Source: Zhihengliuella flava
GTDB lineage: Bacteria; Actinomycetota; Actinomycetes; Actinomycetales; Micrococcaceae
Length of the DNA stretch: 64,000 nt
Reading direction: 5' to 3'
Assembly (NCBI RefSeq): GCF_015751895.1
Contig: NZ_JADOTZ010000001.1
Span: 1,116,001-1,180,000, forward strand
Shown here piece by piece: positions 16,994 through 25,698 of this stretch. The first letter of the stretch is position 1. Every line of letters starts with the position of its first letter. Both the position numbers and the translations under genes were made by a program. The notes under the pieces were generated by a model that searched no databases, was not told the origin of the DNA, and was given only the letters and a program-made list of their open reading frames with translations.

Positions 16994-17764
16994 CTAGTCG
17001 GCCGCCACCTGCACGTAGTCTGGATACTTGGCGCTCATGTTGTCCCCGGAGCTCACCCCGGTCAGGCGCCGCTTGACCCACGGGAGCAAGTGGACCTTGG
17101 CCCACGTGGCGTTTTCCTTCAGGAGCTCGACGCGGCTCCGCGCGGCGGGCGTGGATAACTCCGGCACCTCGATACTGTGTTCGGCCCGCAGGAGCTCAAG
17201 GATCCGGGTGGCCATCAGCGTGTGCCCGGCCGTGTTCATGTGGAGCCGGTCCTCATCCCAGTAACCAAAGTTCTGGAACTGCCGCCACCGCCAGTAGTCG
17301 GCGATCACCACCTCGCGGCGATCGGCGATCTCGCGGAGCCGCTCGTTAAACAACGCGACGCGGCCCAGGGTGGTGTTCACGAGCGGGGATTTGGAAACGT
17401 CAAACCCGGTAAAGACGACGACGGCGGCGCCGGTGCCCTTCAGGTCGGCGAGAGCGCCGTCCAATTGCCGCGCGATGGCCTCGACGTCCACTCGCGGACG
17501 CAGGATGTCATTTCCGCCGGCGGAGATGGTGACCAGCGTCGGCTTCAGCTCGATGGCGTGTGGCACCTGCTCGGCCACGATCTGCGGGAGCTTCTTTCCG
17601 CGGATGGCGAGGTTGGCGTAGCCCCAGGCAGGATCGGCGGTGATCAGCTGCTCGGCCACGCGATCCGTCCAGCCGCGCACGCCGTTCGGGCGGTCCGGAG
17701 CCGGGTCACCGACGCCTTCGCTGAACGAATCTCCCAAGGCAACATATCGCTTCTCGAAATCCAC
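16994..17764 (-). CDS. SGNH/GDSL-family hydrolase
   Basis: The 256-residue protein has the four SGNH blocks: 'YVALGDSFSEG' (nucleophile Ser), 'NLAIRGK', 'ISAGGNDI' and 'DRLHMNTAGH' (catalytic Asp-x-x-His). These enzymes hydrolyse esters of lipids or carbohydrates. There is no signal peptide, so it is probably cytoplasmic. GTG 17764 is chosen because AGGG lies about nine bases upstream and the GDS motif then falls at its usual distance from the N-terminus; the longer frame is Arg/Ser-rich and unconserved. The substrate is unknown. Confidence 0.85.
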   Translation of the reverse strand: MDFEKRYVALGDSFSEGVGDPAPDRPNGVRGWTDRVAEQLITADPAWGYANLAIRGKKLPQIVAEQVPHAIELKPTLVTISAGGNDILRPRVDVEAIARQLDGALADLKGTGAAVVVFTGFDVSKSPLVNTTLGRVALFNERLREIADRREVVIADYWRWRQFQNFGYWDEDRLHMNTAGHTLMATRILELLRAEHSIEVPELSTPAARSRVELLKENATWAKVHLLPWVKRRLTGVSSGDNMSAKYPDYVQVAAD

Positions 17765-17822
17765 GATCAGTACCCTAATACACGCTGGGCCACTACTGCG
17801 GGATGGAACACCCGGTGCAACA

Positions 17823-19019
17823 CTAGGCGCGTGGAACAGTCGCCGCGAGCCGCGCCTGACGCACCGCCGCGCCGAGGATGCCGTTGCGGGAGAGATTCCC
17901 GTTGTCCTCACCACGCAGGGGGACGTAGCCGAAGGCGAGCCCGTAGGCGGGGTCCGCCCACCCGAAGGACCCGTTGGCGCCGTTGTGGCCATACGCCCAC
18001 ACCGATCCGAAGCTGTTCTGGGGAGCCGGCTTCATGAAGCCAATCCCAAAGGCGGTCAGCTCGCCGCTGGCGCGGTCCGCGCCGAAGACCTGATCCTCGG
18101 TCATCAGGCGCGTTGTCTCGGCGGAGAAGAGCGGCTCGGTGCGGGAGCCGGCGTCGTCCACGACGCCGGTGCTCGTCACCGCGTACAGCCTCGCCAACCC
18201 GCGGGCGTTGGCGACGCCGCCCGCGGAGGAGTGCCCGCCGGCACGGACGGCGCGGTGGTTCGGCAAGTCCAACAATTCACCCGCTGTGCCGTCCTCGCGC
18301 TCAAACACCCCGGTGGAGTTGAAGGCCAAGCCGGTATAGCCAAACGGGTCGATGAAGGGCAGGGGCGCGGCGGCGGGCTTGAGGACGTTTCGGTAGCGGA
18401 ACTCCTCGGCCTCCGGCAGGCCCAAGTAGAAATCGATCCCGTACGGGGAACGCACGCGGTCCTCGTACACCTGTTGCAAGGACTCTCCCGTGGTGCGCCG
18501 CACCAACTCCTCCATCAGCACGCCGATGGTCAACCCGTGGTAGGCGTGCGTGATGCCAGGCCGCCAGGCCGGGGGCGCCGCCGCCAGCTGGGCGGCGGCG
18601 CGCTCCGACTCGTTGTACTCCGCCAAGCTAAACCCGCCCGGGACGCCGAGCGCGCCGGCCTGATGGCTGAGCGCCTGCCGCACCGTCGTCGCTTCCTTGC
18701 CAGCCGCCGCGTACTCGGGCCAATACTCGGCAACGCGCGCATCCAGATCGAGCACACCGTCCTGAACCAAGAGGCCCATGACCACGGCGCCAGCCCCCTT
18801 GCTGCAGGAGAACACCCCGGTCAGGGCCTCGCGCCTCAAGGCCGGCGGCTCGTCGTCGGCCCCAAACCCACCGGCTTGCGGGGCGTGATCCTGCCCGACG
18901 GCGAGGTCGAGCACCGGGGCTCCGTCGAGATACACACACAGCTGTCCCGCGTAGGCGGGATCCTCTTCAACGAAGCGATCCAAGAGGTCCGCGACGGCAG
19001 CGAAACGGGGATCAATCAT
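17823..19019 (-). CDS. Serine hydrolase of the beta-lactamase / EstB-like family
   Basis: The 398-residue protein resembles class C beta-lactamase-fold esterases. The nucleophile motif SxxK is 'FSCSKGAG' (about residue 80). Conserved context follows in 'WPEYAAAGKEATTVRQALSHQAGAL' and 'YHGLTIGVLMEELVRRTTG', and a C-terminal 'YGHNGANGSFGWADP' replaces the KTG box with HNG, as in esterases of this fold rather than true beta-lactamases. There is no signal peptide, so it is probably an intracellular esterase and not a resistance determinant. ATG 19019 has AGGATG upstream; a TTG 15 bases earlier is an alternative. It lies 58 bp beyond the GDSL hydrolase gene on the same strand. Confidence 0.85.
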   Translation of the reverse strand: MIDPRFAAVADLLDRFVEEDPAYAGQLCVYLDGAPVLDLAVGQDHAPQAGGFGADDEPPALRREALTGVFSCSKGAGAVVMGLLVQDGVLDLDARVAEYWPEYAAAGKEATTVRQALSHQAGALGVPGGFSLAEYNESERAAAQLAAAPPAWRPGITHAYHGLTIGVLMEELVRRTTGESLQQVYEDRVRSPYGIDFYLGLPEAEEFRYRNVLKPAAAPLPFIDPFGYTGLAFNSTGVFEREDGTAGELLDLPNHRAVRAGGHSSAGGVANARGLARLYAVTSTGVVDDAGSRTEPLFSAETTRLMTEDQVFGADRASGELTAFGIGFMKPAPQNSFGSVWAYGHNGANGSFGWADPAYGLAFGYVPLRGEDNGNLSRNGILGAAVRQARLAATVPRA

Positions 19020-19078
19020 GTATTCATCCTTCAACGATTGCAGCGAGAAGGGGCCTCGCGCGGGGCCCTGCGGGGGTT

Positions 19079-20020
19079 TTAGCGTTCCGGGGTTGACTGG
19101 CGAAACCGCAAGCGCCAGCGGTCATCTTGGCGGACCCACAGGGAGGAGACGATGAGGGCGTATCCCGCCCCAGCGATCCGGTACGTCAGGTGGGCGCCAA
19201 GGGGATGGGCGTCTGCGCCCGCCCCGTCCGCGGGCACCGCGCTGGCGTGGAGCAGTTCAAACGTCCCCGCCGGGGCACCCGCCGCCTCGGCGAGCGCAGC
19301 GACGGCCGCGTCTCGGTCGTGCACCGTGCCGCGGGAGCCGACCTGCAGGAAGTCGTGATGCAGCAGATAGGCCACAGCGGAGGAATCCGCGCGGACGGAC
19401 GGCTCCATGAGCTCCCGCTCTAACGTCACGACCGCGTCGAGTTCCGCGGTGCCCGCCCCGGCCTCTTGCACGTCCTCAAAGCTGCTGAACAGGTGGTCCT
19501 GCTCGCTCTCTACGGCGGGTGCCGCCGGCTGCTGGACCGTCTCCGCCGCCGGGCCGCCGCCGAGGCCCGGACCCGCGTCGAGCTCCCGGCCTTGCTGAAA
19601 GGCGGTGGCCGCGGCCCGTGCGCGCACGTCCGCGGCCTCGTTCATGGCGTGCCCGGCGTGGCCCTTGACCCATTCGAATTCGTACGTGCGGCCCACCAGG
19701 GCGGCGTCGATCTCTTGCAGGAGGTCCACGTTGAGCACCGGCTTGCCGTCGGACTTTTTCCAGCCCTTCTTTTTCCAGCCCGGCATCCACTTGGTCACCG
19801 AGTTAATGACGTACTGCGAGTCGCAGAGGATGTGTAGCGGCTCGGCGGGGCGGTCGGCGGTGGCGCGCAGCAGGTCCAAAACCGCCATGAGCTCGCCCAT
19901 GTTGTTGGTGCCGTGCTTCCAGCCGCCAGCGCGCCAGTGGTCGTCGTCGATGTACCAGGCCCACCCGGCGGGCCCCGGATTGCCGAGGGCGGAGCCATCC
20001 GCTGCAGCGATGATCGTCAT
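19079..20020 (-). CDS. RNase HI domain fused to an NTF2-like (DUF4440) domain
   Basis: The 313-residue protein has an N-terminal RNase HI (residues 1-140) with the carboxylate set 'AADGSALGNPGPAGWAWY' (Asp), 'NNMGELMAVLDLL' (Glu), 'LCDSQYVINSVTKW' (Asp) and 'NEAADVRARAAA' (Asp), so hydrolysis of the RNA strand of RNA-DNA hybrids is expected. A low-complexity linker (residues about 145-200) leads to a C-terminal domain 'LERELMEPSVRADSSAVAYLLHHDFLQVGSRGTVHDRDAAVAAL', which resembles DUF4440/SnoaL-type NTF2-like folds. The reason for the fusion is unknown. ATG 20020 places the first catalytic Asp at the standard distance from the N-terminus. Confidence 0.85.
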   Translation of the reverse strand: MTIIAAADGSALGNPGPAGWAWYIDDDHWRAGGWKHGTNNMGELMAVLDLLRATADRPAEPLHILCDSQYVINSVTKWMPGWKKKGWKKSDGKPVLNVDLLQEIDAALVGRTYEFEWVKGHAGHAMNEAADVRARAAATAFQQGRELDAGPGLGGGPAAETVQQPAAPAVESEQDHLFSSFEDVQEAGAGTAELDAVVTLERELMEPSVRADSSAVAYLLHHDFLQVGSRGTVHDRDAAVAALAEAAGAPAGTFELLHASAVPADGAGADAHPLGAHLTYRIAGAGYALIVSSLWVRQDDRWRLRFRQSTPER

Positions 20021-20239
20021 GCAAACCATCCTGCCACGGCGTCCTGACGGGCCGGAACGCAGAGCGCCCCGCGGCCGCAGGCCCGACCGAGCCGAGCGCC
20101 TGCCGCCGCGTGAGCTAGCCCTCACCACCATTTTGTGAGACACTTCACAGGTTTTTGCGTGGCCTGCAACACGATTGCAATCAATCAAGTGCATGATTAA
20201 GCGCATCACTTAGCACTTTCGACGAAGGATCCTCACACC

Positions 20240-21781
20240 ATGAGCGAAGTCTTAGCTTCCATCAATGAAGTGATCTGGAGCGACTGGCTGGTTTATCTCT
20301 GCCTCGCTACCGGCGTCTACTTCTCCATCCGCTCCCGTTTCCTGCAGGTGCGGCACTTCAAGGGAATGATTCAGCAGCTCATCCGCGGCGAGCGTTCCCC
20401 CTCCGGCGTCTCCTCCTTCCAGGCGCTGGCCCTGTCCCTCTCCGGCCGCGTCGGCACCGGCAACATCGCCGGCGTCGCCACCGCCATCGCTTTCGGCGGC
20501 CCGGGTGCCCTGTTCTGGATGTGGATGGTGGCCTTCCTTGGCGCCTCCACCTCCTTCGTGGAGTCGGCCTTGGGGCAGCTCTACAAGACGCGTGACCCGC
20601 TGACCGGCGAGTACCGCGGCGGCCCGGCCTACTATCTGTCCCGCGCACTGGCCCACACCAAGGCCGCCGGGTTCTTCAAGGTCTACGCCTACATCTTCGC
20701 GTTCGTCACCGTCCTCGCCTGCGGCGTGCTGCTGCCCGGCGTGCAGTCCAACTCGATGGCCACAGCCATCGACGGCGCCTGGACCGTGCCCTCCGGCGTC
20801 GTCGCCGTGGGTGCCGTGATCATCCTGGCGTTCGTCATCATCGGCGGCGTGAAGCGCATCGCGAACTTCGCCACGATCGTGGTGCCGTTCATGGCCGTCG
20901 CGTACATCGTCCTGGCCCTGATCGTCGTGTTCGTCAACGCTGCCCAGCTGCCCGAGGTCATCGCCATGGTCTTCCGCAGCGCGTTCGGCATGGACTCGGC
21001 CTTCGGCGCCGTGATCGGTCTGGCCGTGATGTGGGGCGTCAAGCGCGGCGTCTACTCCAACGAGGCCGGCCAGGGCACGGGCCCGCACGCGGCCGCCGCC
21101 GCTGAGGTGTCCCACCCGGCCAAGCAGGGCCTGGTGCAGTCCTTCGCGGTTTACGTGGATACCCTGTTCGTCTGCTCCGCGACGGGCTTCCTCATCCTCT
21201 CCACCGGCGCCTACCGCGTCTTCGACAACGGCGCCGAGGATGGCAACGTGATCGCCGAGGGCGGGATGCTCTCCGCGACCGCCACCGTGGGCCCGCAGTT
21301 CGCCCAGGAGGGCTTCGATAGCGTCTTCGCCGGGTTCGGCTCCTCCTTCATCGCGGTCTCGCTGATCTTCTTCTGCCTGACCACGATCATCGCGTACTAC
21401 TACATGGCGGAAACCAACCTCCGCTTCATCGTGGGCCAGGCCTCCAAGAAGCTCATTCCGGGCATCAACGCCTCGGTGGGCCGCGTGACCACCATGGCCC
21501 TGCAGATCGCCATCCTCGTCGCCGTGGCCTACGGCTGCATCAACACCGCCTCGGACGCGTGGGCGATGGGCGACATCGGTGTGGGCCTCATGGCGTGGCT
21601 GAACATCATCGGCATCCTGATCCTGCAGCAGCCGGCGTTCAAGGTCCTCAAGGACTACGAGCAGCAGAAGAAGCTCGGCTTGGATCCGGTGTTCAACTCG
21701 TCCAAGCTCGGCATCACCGGCGCGACGTTCTGGGAGACGTACGAGTCGGACCGCGCAAAGCGGGACACTGCCGGGGTCTAA
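20240..21781 (+). CDS. Alanine/glycine:cation symporter family protein
   Basis: A 513-residue membrane transporter of the AGCS family. Diagnostic segments are 'SSFQALALSLSGRVGTGNIAGVATAIAFGGPGALFWMW' near the N-terminus and 'GVKRGVYSNEAGQGTGPHAAAAAE' in the centre, with about eleven helices. AGCS proteins take up alanine and/or glycine with Na+ or H+. Given the glycine cleavage operon 6 kb away, glycine or alanine use is plausible, but this gene has no glycine riboswitch of its own. AAGGA precedes the ATG. A strong terminator follows. Confidence 0.93.
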   Translation: MSEVLASINEVIWSDWLVYLCLATGVYFSIRSRFLQVRHFKGMIQQLIRGERSPSGVSSFQALALSLSGRVGTGNIAGVATAIAFGGPGALFWMWMVAFLGASTSFVESALGQLYKTRDPLTGEYRGGPAYYLSRALAHTKAAGFFKVYAYIFAFVTVLACGVLLPGVQSNSMATAIDGAWTVPSGVVAVGAVIILAFVIIGGVKRIANFATIVVPFMAVAYIVLALIVVFVNAAQLPEVIAMVFRSAFGMDSAFGAVIGLAVMWGVKRGVYSNEAGQGTGPHAAAAAEVSHPAKQGLVQSFAVYVDTLFVCSATGFLILSTGAYRVFDNGAEDGNVIAEGGMLSATATVGPQFAQEGFDSVFAGFGSSFIAVSLIFFCLTTIIAYYYMAETNLRFIVGQASKKLIPGINASVGRVTTMALQIAILVAVAYGCINTASDAWAMGDIGVGLMAWLNIIGILILQQPAFKVLKDYEQQKKLGLDPVFNSSKLGITGATFWETYESDRAKRDTAGV

Positions 21782-21806
21782 TCCTCCCCCCCGGCTCGGA
21801 CACACG

Positions 21807-21861
21807 AAAGCCGGCGTCCCGTCGTCGTACCTCATCTGGACGACGGCGGGACGCCGGCTTT
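21807..21861 (+). terminator. Terminator after the AGCS symporter gene
   Basis: AAAGCCGGCGTCCCG (21807-21821) pairs perfectly with CGGGACGCCGGCTTT (21847-21861), with further pairing inside, and is followed by T and CC. It also lies 45 bp before the stop of the convergent GST-like gene, so it may serve both. Confidence 0.85.
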
Positions 21862-21904
21862 TCCGTGTCCGGCGGCTGGGTGCCAGCCGCCTCGGCTGCC
21901 CAGC

Positions 21905-23032
21905 TTAGGCGGGGTACATCGGGTTGTGGCCAGCCTCGACGCGTTCGGCCTCGCGCACAGGGCCCGGGGCCGTGCCGTCACCGAACGGTCGGCCGCCCAA
22001 CTCCTCACGCCCGTGCTCGCTGAGCCAGCCGGACAGGTCCGGGCCCACGGGAACGATTTGGGTGGGGTTCACATCCTCATGCACGACGTAGTAGTGGCGC
22101 TTGATCTGTTCAAAGTCGATGGTGTCGCCGAAGCCCGGGGTCTGGAAGAGGTCCCGCGCGTACCCCCACAGCGCTGGCATCTGCTCCAGCTTGTTGCGGT
22201 TGCACTTGAAGTGGCCGTGGTACACCGGGTCAAACCGCACCAGGGTGGTAAAGAGGCGGATGTCCGCTTCCGTGATGCTCTCCCCCATAAGGTACCGCTG
22301 GCGGCTCAACCGCTCCTCCAGCCAATCCATGGCGGTCCACAGCCGGCCATAGGCCTCCGCGTAGGCCTCCTGGCTGCCCGCGAAGCCGCAGCGGTAGACA
22401 CCGTTGTTGACCTCGGTGAAAATCCGCTTGATGACCGGAAACATGTCATCCAGCTTGTCGGCCGGGAGCAGGTCTGGCGCGCCCTCCCGGTGAAAGGCCG
22501 TCCACTGGGTGGAGAAGTCCAGCGTCATCTGCGGATAGTCGTTGGTGACCACCCCGCCAGTTTCGATGTCCACGATCGCGGGGACCGTGATGCCACGCGG
22601 GTAATCGGGGAAGCGGGCCAAGTAGTTTTCCTGCAGCCGCTCGGTGCCAAGCACCGGGTCCCGTCCGTCCGGATCCAGATCGAACGTCCACGAGCGCGCG
22701 TCGTGCGTCGGGCCGGGGGTGCCGAGGGAGAGCGCGTCCTCGAGCCCCAACAGGCGCCGAACAATCAGCGCCCGGTTGGCCCATGGGCAGGCCCGGGCGG
22801 CCACGAGCCGGTACCGGCCCGCCTCCACCGGCCACGCGTGGGCGCCATCCGTCAGTCCCGCACCCACCTGGCCGATCGTGCTGGACTCGGCGGTGGGCAG
22901 CGCCCGGATCGCGTCCGGATCGGCGACCACGCGGTCCTCAATGTAGTTCGTGTCTCGCGTGAATTCTCCCCCGGTGACGTAGGCCCCCTTGGTCGAAAAT
23001 TCGTTGTTGTTCTGGGTGTGTTCTGCGCTCAT
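21905..23032 (-). CDS. Glutathionyl-hydroquinone reductase-like (Xi-class GST) protein
   Basis: This 375-residue protein is of the YqjG/ECM4 type. The active-site motif is 'ARACPWANRAL' (Cys-Pro-Trp, about residue 83). Further family segments are 'VPAIVDIETGGVVTNDYPQM' and the all-alpha domain 'EAYAEAYGRLWTAMDWLEERLSRQRYLMGESITEADIRLFTTLVRFD'. Family members reduce S-conjugated hydroquinones using a thiol. Actinobacteria generally use mycothiol instead of glutathione, so mycothiol is the likelier partner here (inference). It is the last gene of pirin-GNAT-FMN reductase-GST. Its ATG overlaps the stop of the FMN reductase by four bases. Confidence 0.9.
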   Translation of the reverse strand: MSAEHTQNNNEFSTKGAYVTGGEFTRDTNYIEDRVVADPDAIRALPTAESSTIGQVGAGLTDGAHAWPVEAGRYRLVAARACPWANRALIVRRLLGLEDALSLGTPGPTHDARSWTFDLDPDGRDPVLGTERLQENYLARFPDYPRGITVPAIVDIETGGVVTNDYPQMTLDFSTQWTAFHREGAPDLLPADKLDDMFPVIKRIFTEVNNGVYRCGFAGSQEAYAEAYGRLWTAMDWLEERLSRQRYLMGESITEADIRLFTTLVRFDPVYHGHFKCNRNKLEQMPALWGYARDLFQTPGFGDTIDFEQIKRHYYVVHEDVNPTQIVPVGPDLSGWLSEHGREELGGRPFGDGTAPGPVREAERVEAGHNPMYPA

Positions 23033-23598
23033 GATTCCTCCTGCTCACGCACCGTCTGCAGGGCACGGCCCCACGCGATGACCTGATCTAGCATCGATTT
23101 CATGGCCCTTTCCGCGCTGGGCGACGGCGTGAAGGTGCCCTCGTCGAAGTCCGCTCCCAAGGCAAACGCCACCGTCTTCTGCACGTGGGCGATACCGACG
23201 GCGGACAGTTGCTGACGCAATACCTCCGTGGCGCGGGCGCCCTTAACGCCGCCGTAGGAGACGATTCCGGCCGACTTATCCGCCCATTCGGCGAAGAGGA
23301 AGTCGATGGCGTTCAGCAGCGCCGGCGACGGCACGTGGTTGTATTCGGCGGTGACGAACACGTACGCGTCAAAGGAGGCCATTTTGGCGGACCAGACCTT
23401 GGTGTGCTCCCGCTCGTAGACGCCGCTACCGGCGGGGAGCGGTTCATCCAACAGCGGCAGTGCGTAGTCGGCGATGTCCACGTACTCGAACTCCACGTCC
23501 GGCCTGACCCGCGCGGCGACCTCGTGAGCCCATTGGGCCACTTGGGGGTTGAGGCGGGATGGGCGGGTGGACCCGGTAACGACGGCGATCCTGAGCAT
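23029..23598 (-). CDS. NADPH-dependent FMN reductase family protein
   Basis: The 189-residue flavodoxin-fold protein has 'IAVVTGSTRPSRLNPQVAQW' (FMN phosphate loop), 'VFVTAEYNHVPSPALLNAIDFL' (the EYN motif that stacks on the flavin) and 'AGIVSYGGVKGARATEVLRQQL'. Relatives reduce quinones, azo compounds or free FMN with NAD(P)H. ATG 23598 has a near-perfect AGGAGGAA ribosome-binding site; the longer frame upstream is Pro/Ser-rich and not conserved. It overlaps the downstream GST-like gene by four bases (ATGA). The pairing with a hydroquinone-reductase-like enzyme suggests quinone detoxification. Confidence 0.92.
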   Translation of the reverse strand: MLRIAVVTGSTRPSRLNPQVAQWAHEVAARVRPDVEFEYVDIADYALPLLDEPLPAGSGVYEREHTKVWSAKMASFDAYVFVTAEYNHVPSPALLNAIDFLFAEWADKSAGIVSYGGVKGARATEVLRQQLSAVGIAHVQKTVAFALGADFDEGTFTPSPSAERAMKSMLDQVIAWGRALQTVREQEES

Positions 23599-23605
23599 GT
23601 TCCTC

Positions 23606-24019
23606 CTAGTCCTCGGTGGCTCCGGCGCCGCGGACGGCCTCGAGGTGGGCTGGCTTGACGGGGACGGCGTGTTCGCCAAACTCATCGGAGTGCTTGGCAA
23701 TGAAACCCTTGATGAACGGGCAGACAGGCACGATCTTCAGCCCATCGGCAATCGTCGCTTCTAGGGCGCCGCGGCCGAGCACGTGGGCGAGGCCGCGGCC
23801 GGAGTAGGCGTCCTCGACCACCGTGTGGAAGAAGACGCGCTGGTCCGCGGCGGGGCCATGCGGCAGGTAGTGTGCCCGCCCGACGACCTGGCCGGTGGCG
23901 TCATCGAGGAGCTGGAACTGCCGCGCCCGCGAATCGTGGTGGACGGTAAAGGTCGTGCCGTGCTCGGTCAACGGGTCTCCTGTGAGGTTGAAGCGGTCAG
24001 AGTCATGGCTCGCGGTCAC
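23606..24019 (-). CDS. GNAT-type N-acetyltransferase (YjdJ/GATA-like, short form)
   Basis: The 137-residue protein matches the small GNAT-like family in which acetyl-CoA binding is reduced to 'HTVVEDAYSGRGLAHVLGRGALEATIADGLKIVPVCPFIKGFIAKH'. The GRGLA loop contacts the CoA phosphates, and the 'PVCPFIKGFIAKHSDE' tail is diagnostic. The substrate is unknown. GTG 24019 overlaps the pirin stop by four bases (GTGA), and the next gene begins seven bases after its stop, so it is an internal operon gene. Confidence 0.88.
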   Translation of the reverse strand: MTASHDSDRFNLTGDPLTEHGTTFTVHHDSRARQFQLLDDATGQVVGRAHYLPHGPAADQRVFFHTVVEDAYSGRGLAHVLGRGALEATIADGLKIVPVCPFIKGFIAKHSDEFGEHAVPVKPAHLEAVRGAGATED

Positions 24020-25029
24020 TGCTCGCGCGGCCGCAAGCGCGCATTGGGCAACGCGGGCGCCGGCAGCGCGGCCGGCTCCCTCGGCGGGAAGGTGCCGTAC
24101 CGCGGCACCGGTGCGCCGTCGTCGTACACCCCGGACGACGGCGGATCGGCAGGTTCCGCGCCGATTTCCGCCTGCCAGGCCGCACGGTAGGCGGCGATTT
24201 CCTCGTGCTCGCGGCCCACAAAGTTCCACCACATGACGATGCGCTCGCCAAACGGTGTCCCCCCGACCAGGAGCGCGCGCACGGGCCGTTCTCCGGCCGT
24301 GAGGACGAGCCCCTGGCGCCCGGTGGGCAGGTAGGCCAGATGATCCTTGGGCAGCGCCACGTCGTCCAATTCAAGGTCGCCGGAGTCTAGGAGGAGGCCG
24401 TGTTCGTAGGTCGGGTCCACGTCGAGGACCAGCTCGGCGCCCGGCTCCAGCAGGATCTCCGCGCCCAGGGTCGGGTGGTGCGTGGTCACCGGCGACTCGC
24501 TGCCGGCGAGTGAACCGAGGAAGACGCGCACGACGGCGCCGGCGCGCTGGACGGGTTCCGGGGCGTAATGCTCGAACGTGGGCTCCATGTGCCGGGCGCT
24601 CTCCGGCAGGGCCAACCACAGCTGAGCCCCGTGCAGAACGGTGGTCTCCGCGGTGGAAAACTCCGAGTGACTGATGCCCCGGCCCGCGGTCATCAGGTTG
24701 ACCTCGCCCGGGCGCACCGTGGCGGCGAACCCGGCCGAATCCCGGTGGTCGATGGCGCCGGTGAAGAGCCAGCTCACGGTCTGCAACCCGGTGTGCGGAT
24801 GACGCGGCACATTCATGCCGCCGGTGTGCGCCACGTCGTCTGGACCGTAGTGATCCAGAAAGCACCACGGACCAATGAGGCTGCGCTCGCGCTGGGGCAG
24901 AGTGCGGCGCACGGACATGTGCCGAATCCCGCCCAGCGGCACGTCCCGTGGGGAGAGCACCTTCACGCCCTCACACTCATCCCCCGGGGCGCAGGTGACG
25001 GCCTCCGGGGCCAGCTCAAGGTCACTCAT
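24016..25029 (-). CDS. Pirin family protein
   Basis: The 337-residue bicupin has the pirin iron site in 'NVPRHPHTGLQTVSWLFTGAIDHRDS' and 'GRGISHSE' (three His and a Glu). The C-terminal cupin carries 'LLVGGTPFGERIVMWWNFVGREHEEI'. Some pirins have quercetinase activity and others act as redox-sensing cofactors; the role here is unknown. It is the first gene of the four-gene redox operon. The upstream gap to the membrane protein gene (25030-25098) is short. Confidence 0.92.
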   Translation of the reverse strand: MSDLELAPEAVTCAPGDECEGVKVLSPRDVPLGGIRHMSVRRTLPQRERSLIGPWCFLDHYGPDDVAHTGGMNVPRHPHTGLQTVSWLFTGAIDHRDSAGFAATVRPGEVNLMTAGRGISHSEFSTAETTVLHGAQLWLALPESARHMEPTFEHYAPEPVQRAGAVVRVFLGSLAGSESPVTTHHPTLGAEILLEPGAELVLDVDPTYEHGLLLDSGDLELDDVALPKDHLAYLPTGRQGLVLTAGERPVRALLVGGTPFGERIVMWWNFVGREHEEIAAYRAAWQAEIGAEPADPPSSGVYDDGAPVPRYGTFPPREPAALPAPALPNARLRPREQ

Positions 25030-25098
25030 GGCGAAAGCCTAGCGCGTGGACCGGCCCGGCGTCTGTGGGCTTCAACGCAAAGTCCCGGCGTTGGCCCG

Positions 25099-25578
25099 TT
25101 ACTTTTCCGGCCGCTCCGCTGGGCGGCGGGCACCGAAAATCTCCAGCAACCACGCGGTGAGGACGGCCACGGCGGCGGGCAGCGTCATCGCGTAGGCAAC
25201 CAGCGCCCACGTGGGCCCGTCCGGGAACTGCACAGGTGCCCCGGTCAAGAACGCACCGGCCGTAAACTGCAGCAGCCACACGGCAAAACCCAGCGCATAG
25301 GCGCCGACGGCGGTGAAGAACACCGTCAGCATGCGCCACTTGCGGGAGGACTCCAAGGTCTCGGCGTGCCTCAGCAGAGCAGGCCGCAGGAGCAGAATCA
25401 GCAGTAGGAACGCCACGAAGAAGCCGGCGGAGAAGAAGGCCGTGAGGATCACGAGCGAGCCGAAGGAGAGGAGGCCGATCAGCAGGGACCCTCCGATACT
25501 CGCCGCGAGCGCCCACCACAGGCGCTTGGCGAACGTCTTCAGAGGTACCGGCGGCAAGTCCATCAGGGAGGCGAGCAT
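25099..25578 (-). CDS. Small integral membrane protein, unknown function
   Basis: The 159-residue protein has about four hydrophobic helices ('LWWALAASIGGSLLIGLLSFGSLVIL', 'SAGFFVAFLLLILLL', 'MLTVFFTAVGAYALGFAVWLLQF', 'WALVAYAMTLPAAVAVLTAWLLEIF') and a charged tail ending ARRPAERPEK. I do not recognise a family. It is read toward the pirin operon, 69 bp upstream of it, and is divergent from the G6PDH-like gene. An internal ATG at 25563 is an alternative start. Confidence 0.7.
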   Translation of the reverse strand: MLASLMDLPPVPLKTFAKRLWWALAASIGGSLLIGLLSFGSLVILTAFFSAGFFVAFLLLILLLRPALLRHAETLESSRKWRMLTVFFTAVGAYALGFAVWLLQFTAGAFLTGAPVQFPDGPTWALVAYAMTLPAAVAVLTAWLLEIFGARRPAERPEK

Positions 25579-25698
25579 GGCCAGTAGCCTACCGGCCGCT
25601 CAGGACGTCGTGTGGTTCGAAGCCCTGAATGACGTTCACCCTGGCCGCAGCGGGCACCCCACCTGCCGCGCCGGCGTCGGGCATGCCAGAGTAGGAGT

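Noticed and set aside
17823-19019. Beta-lactamase resistance gene
   Set aside because: It has an SxxK motif, but HNG in place of KTG and no signal peptide, so an esterase-type serine hydrolase is more likely.
20021-20239. Possible second glycine riboswitch before the AGCS symporter
   Set aside because: None of the conserved aptamer segments (GGAGAG, CTCTCAGG, CCGAAGG) occurs there.
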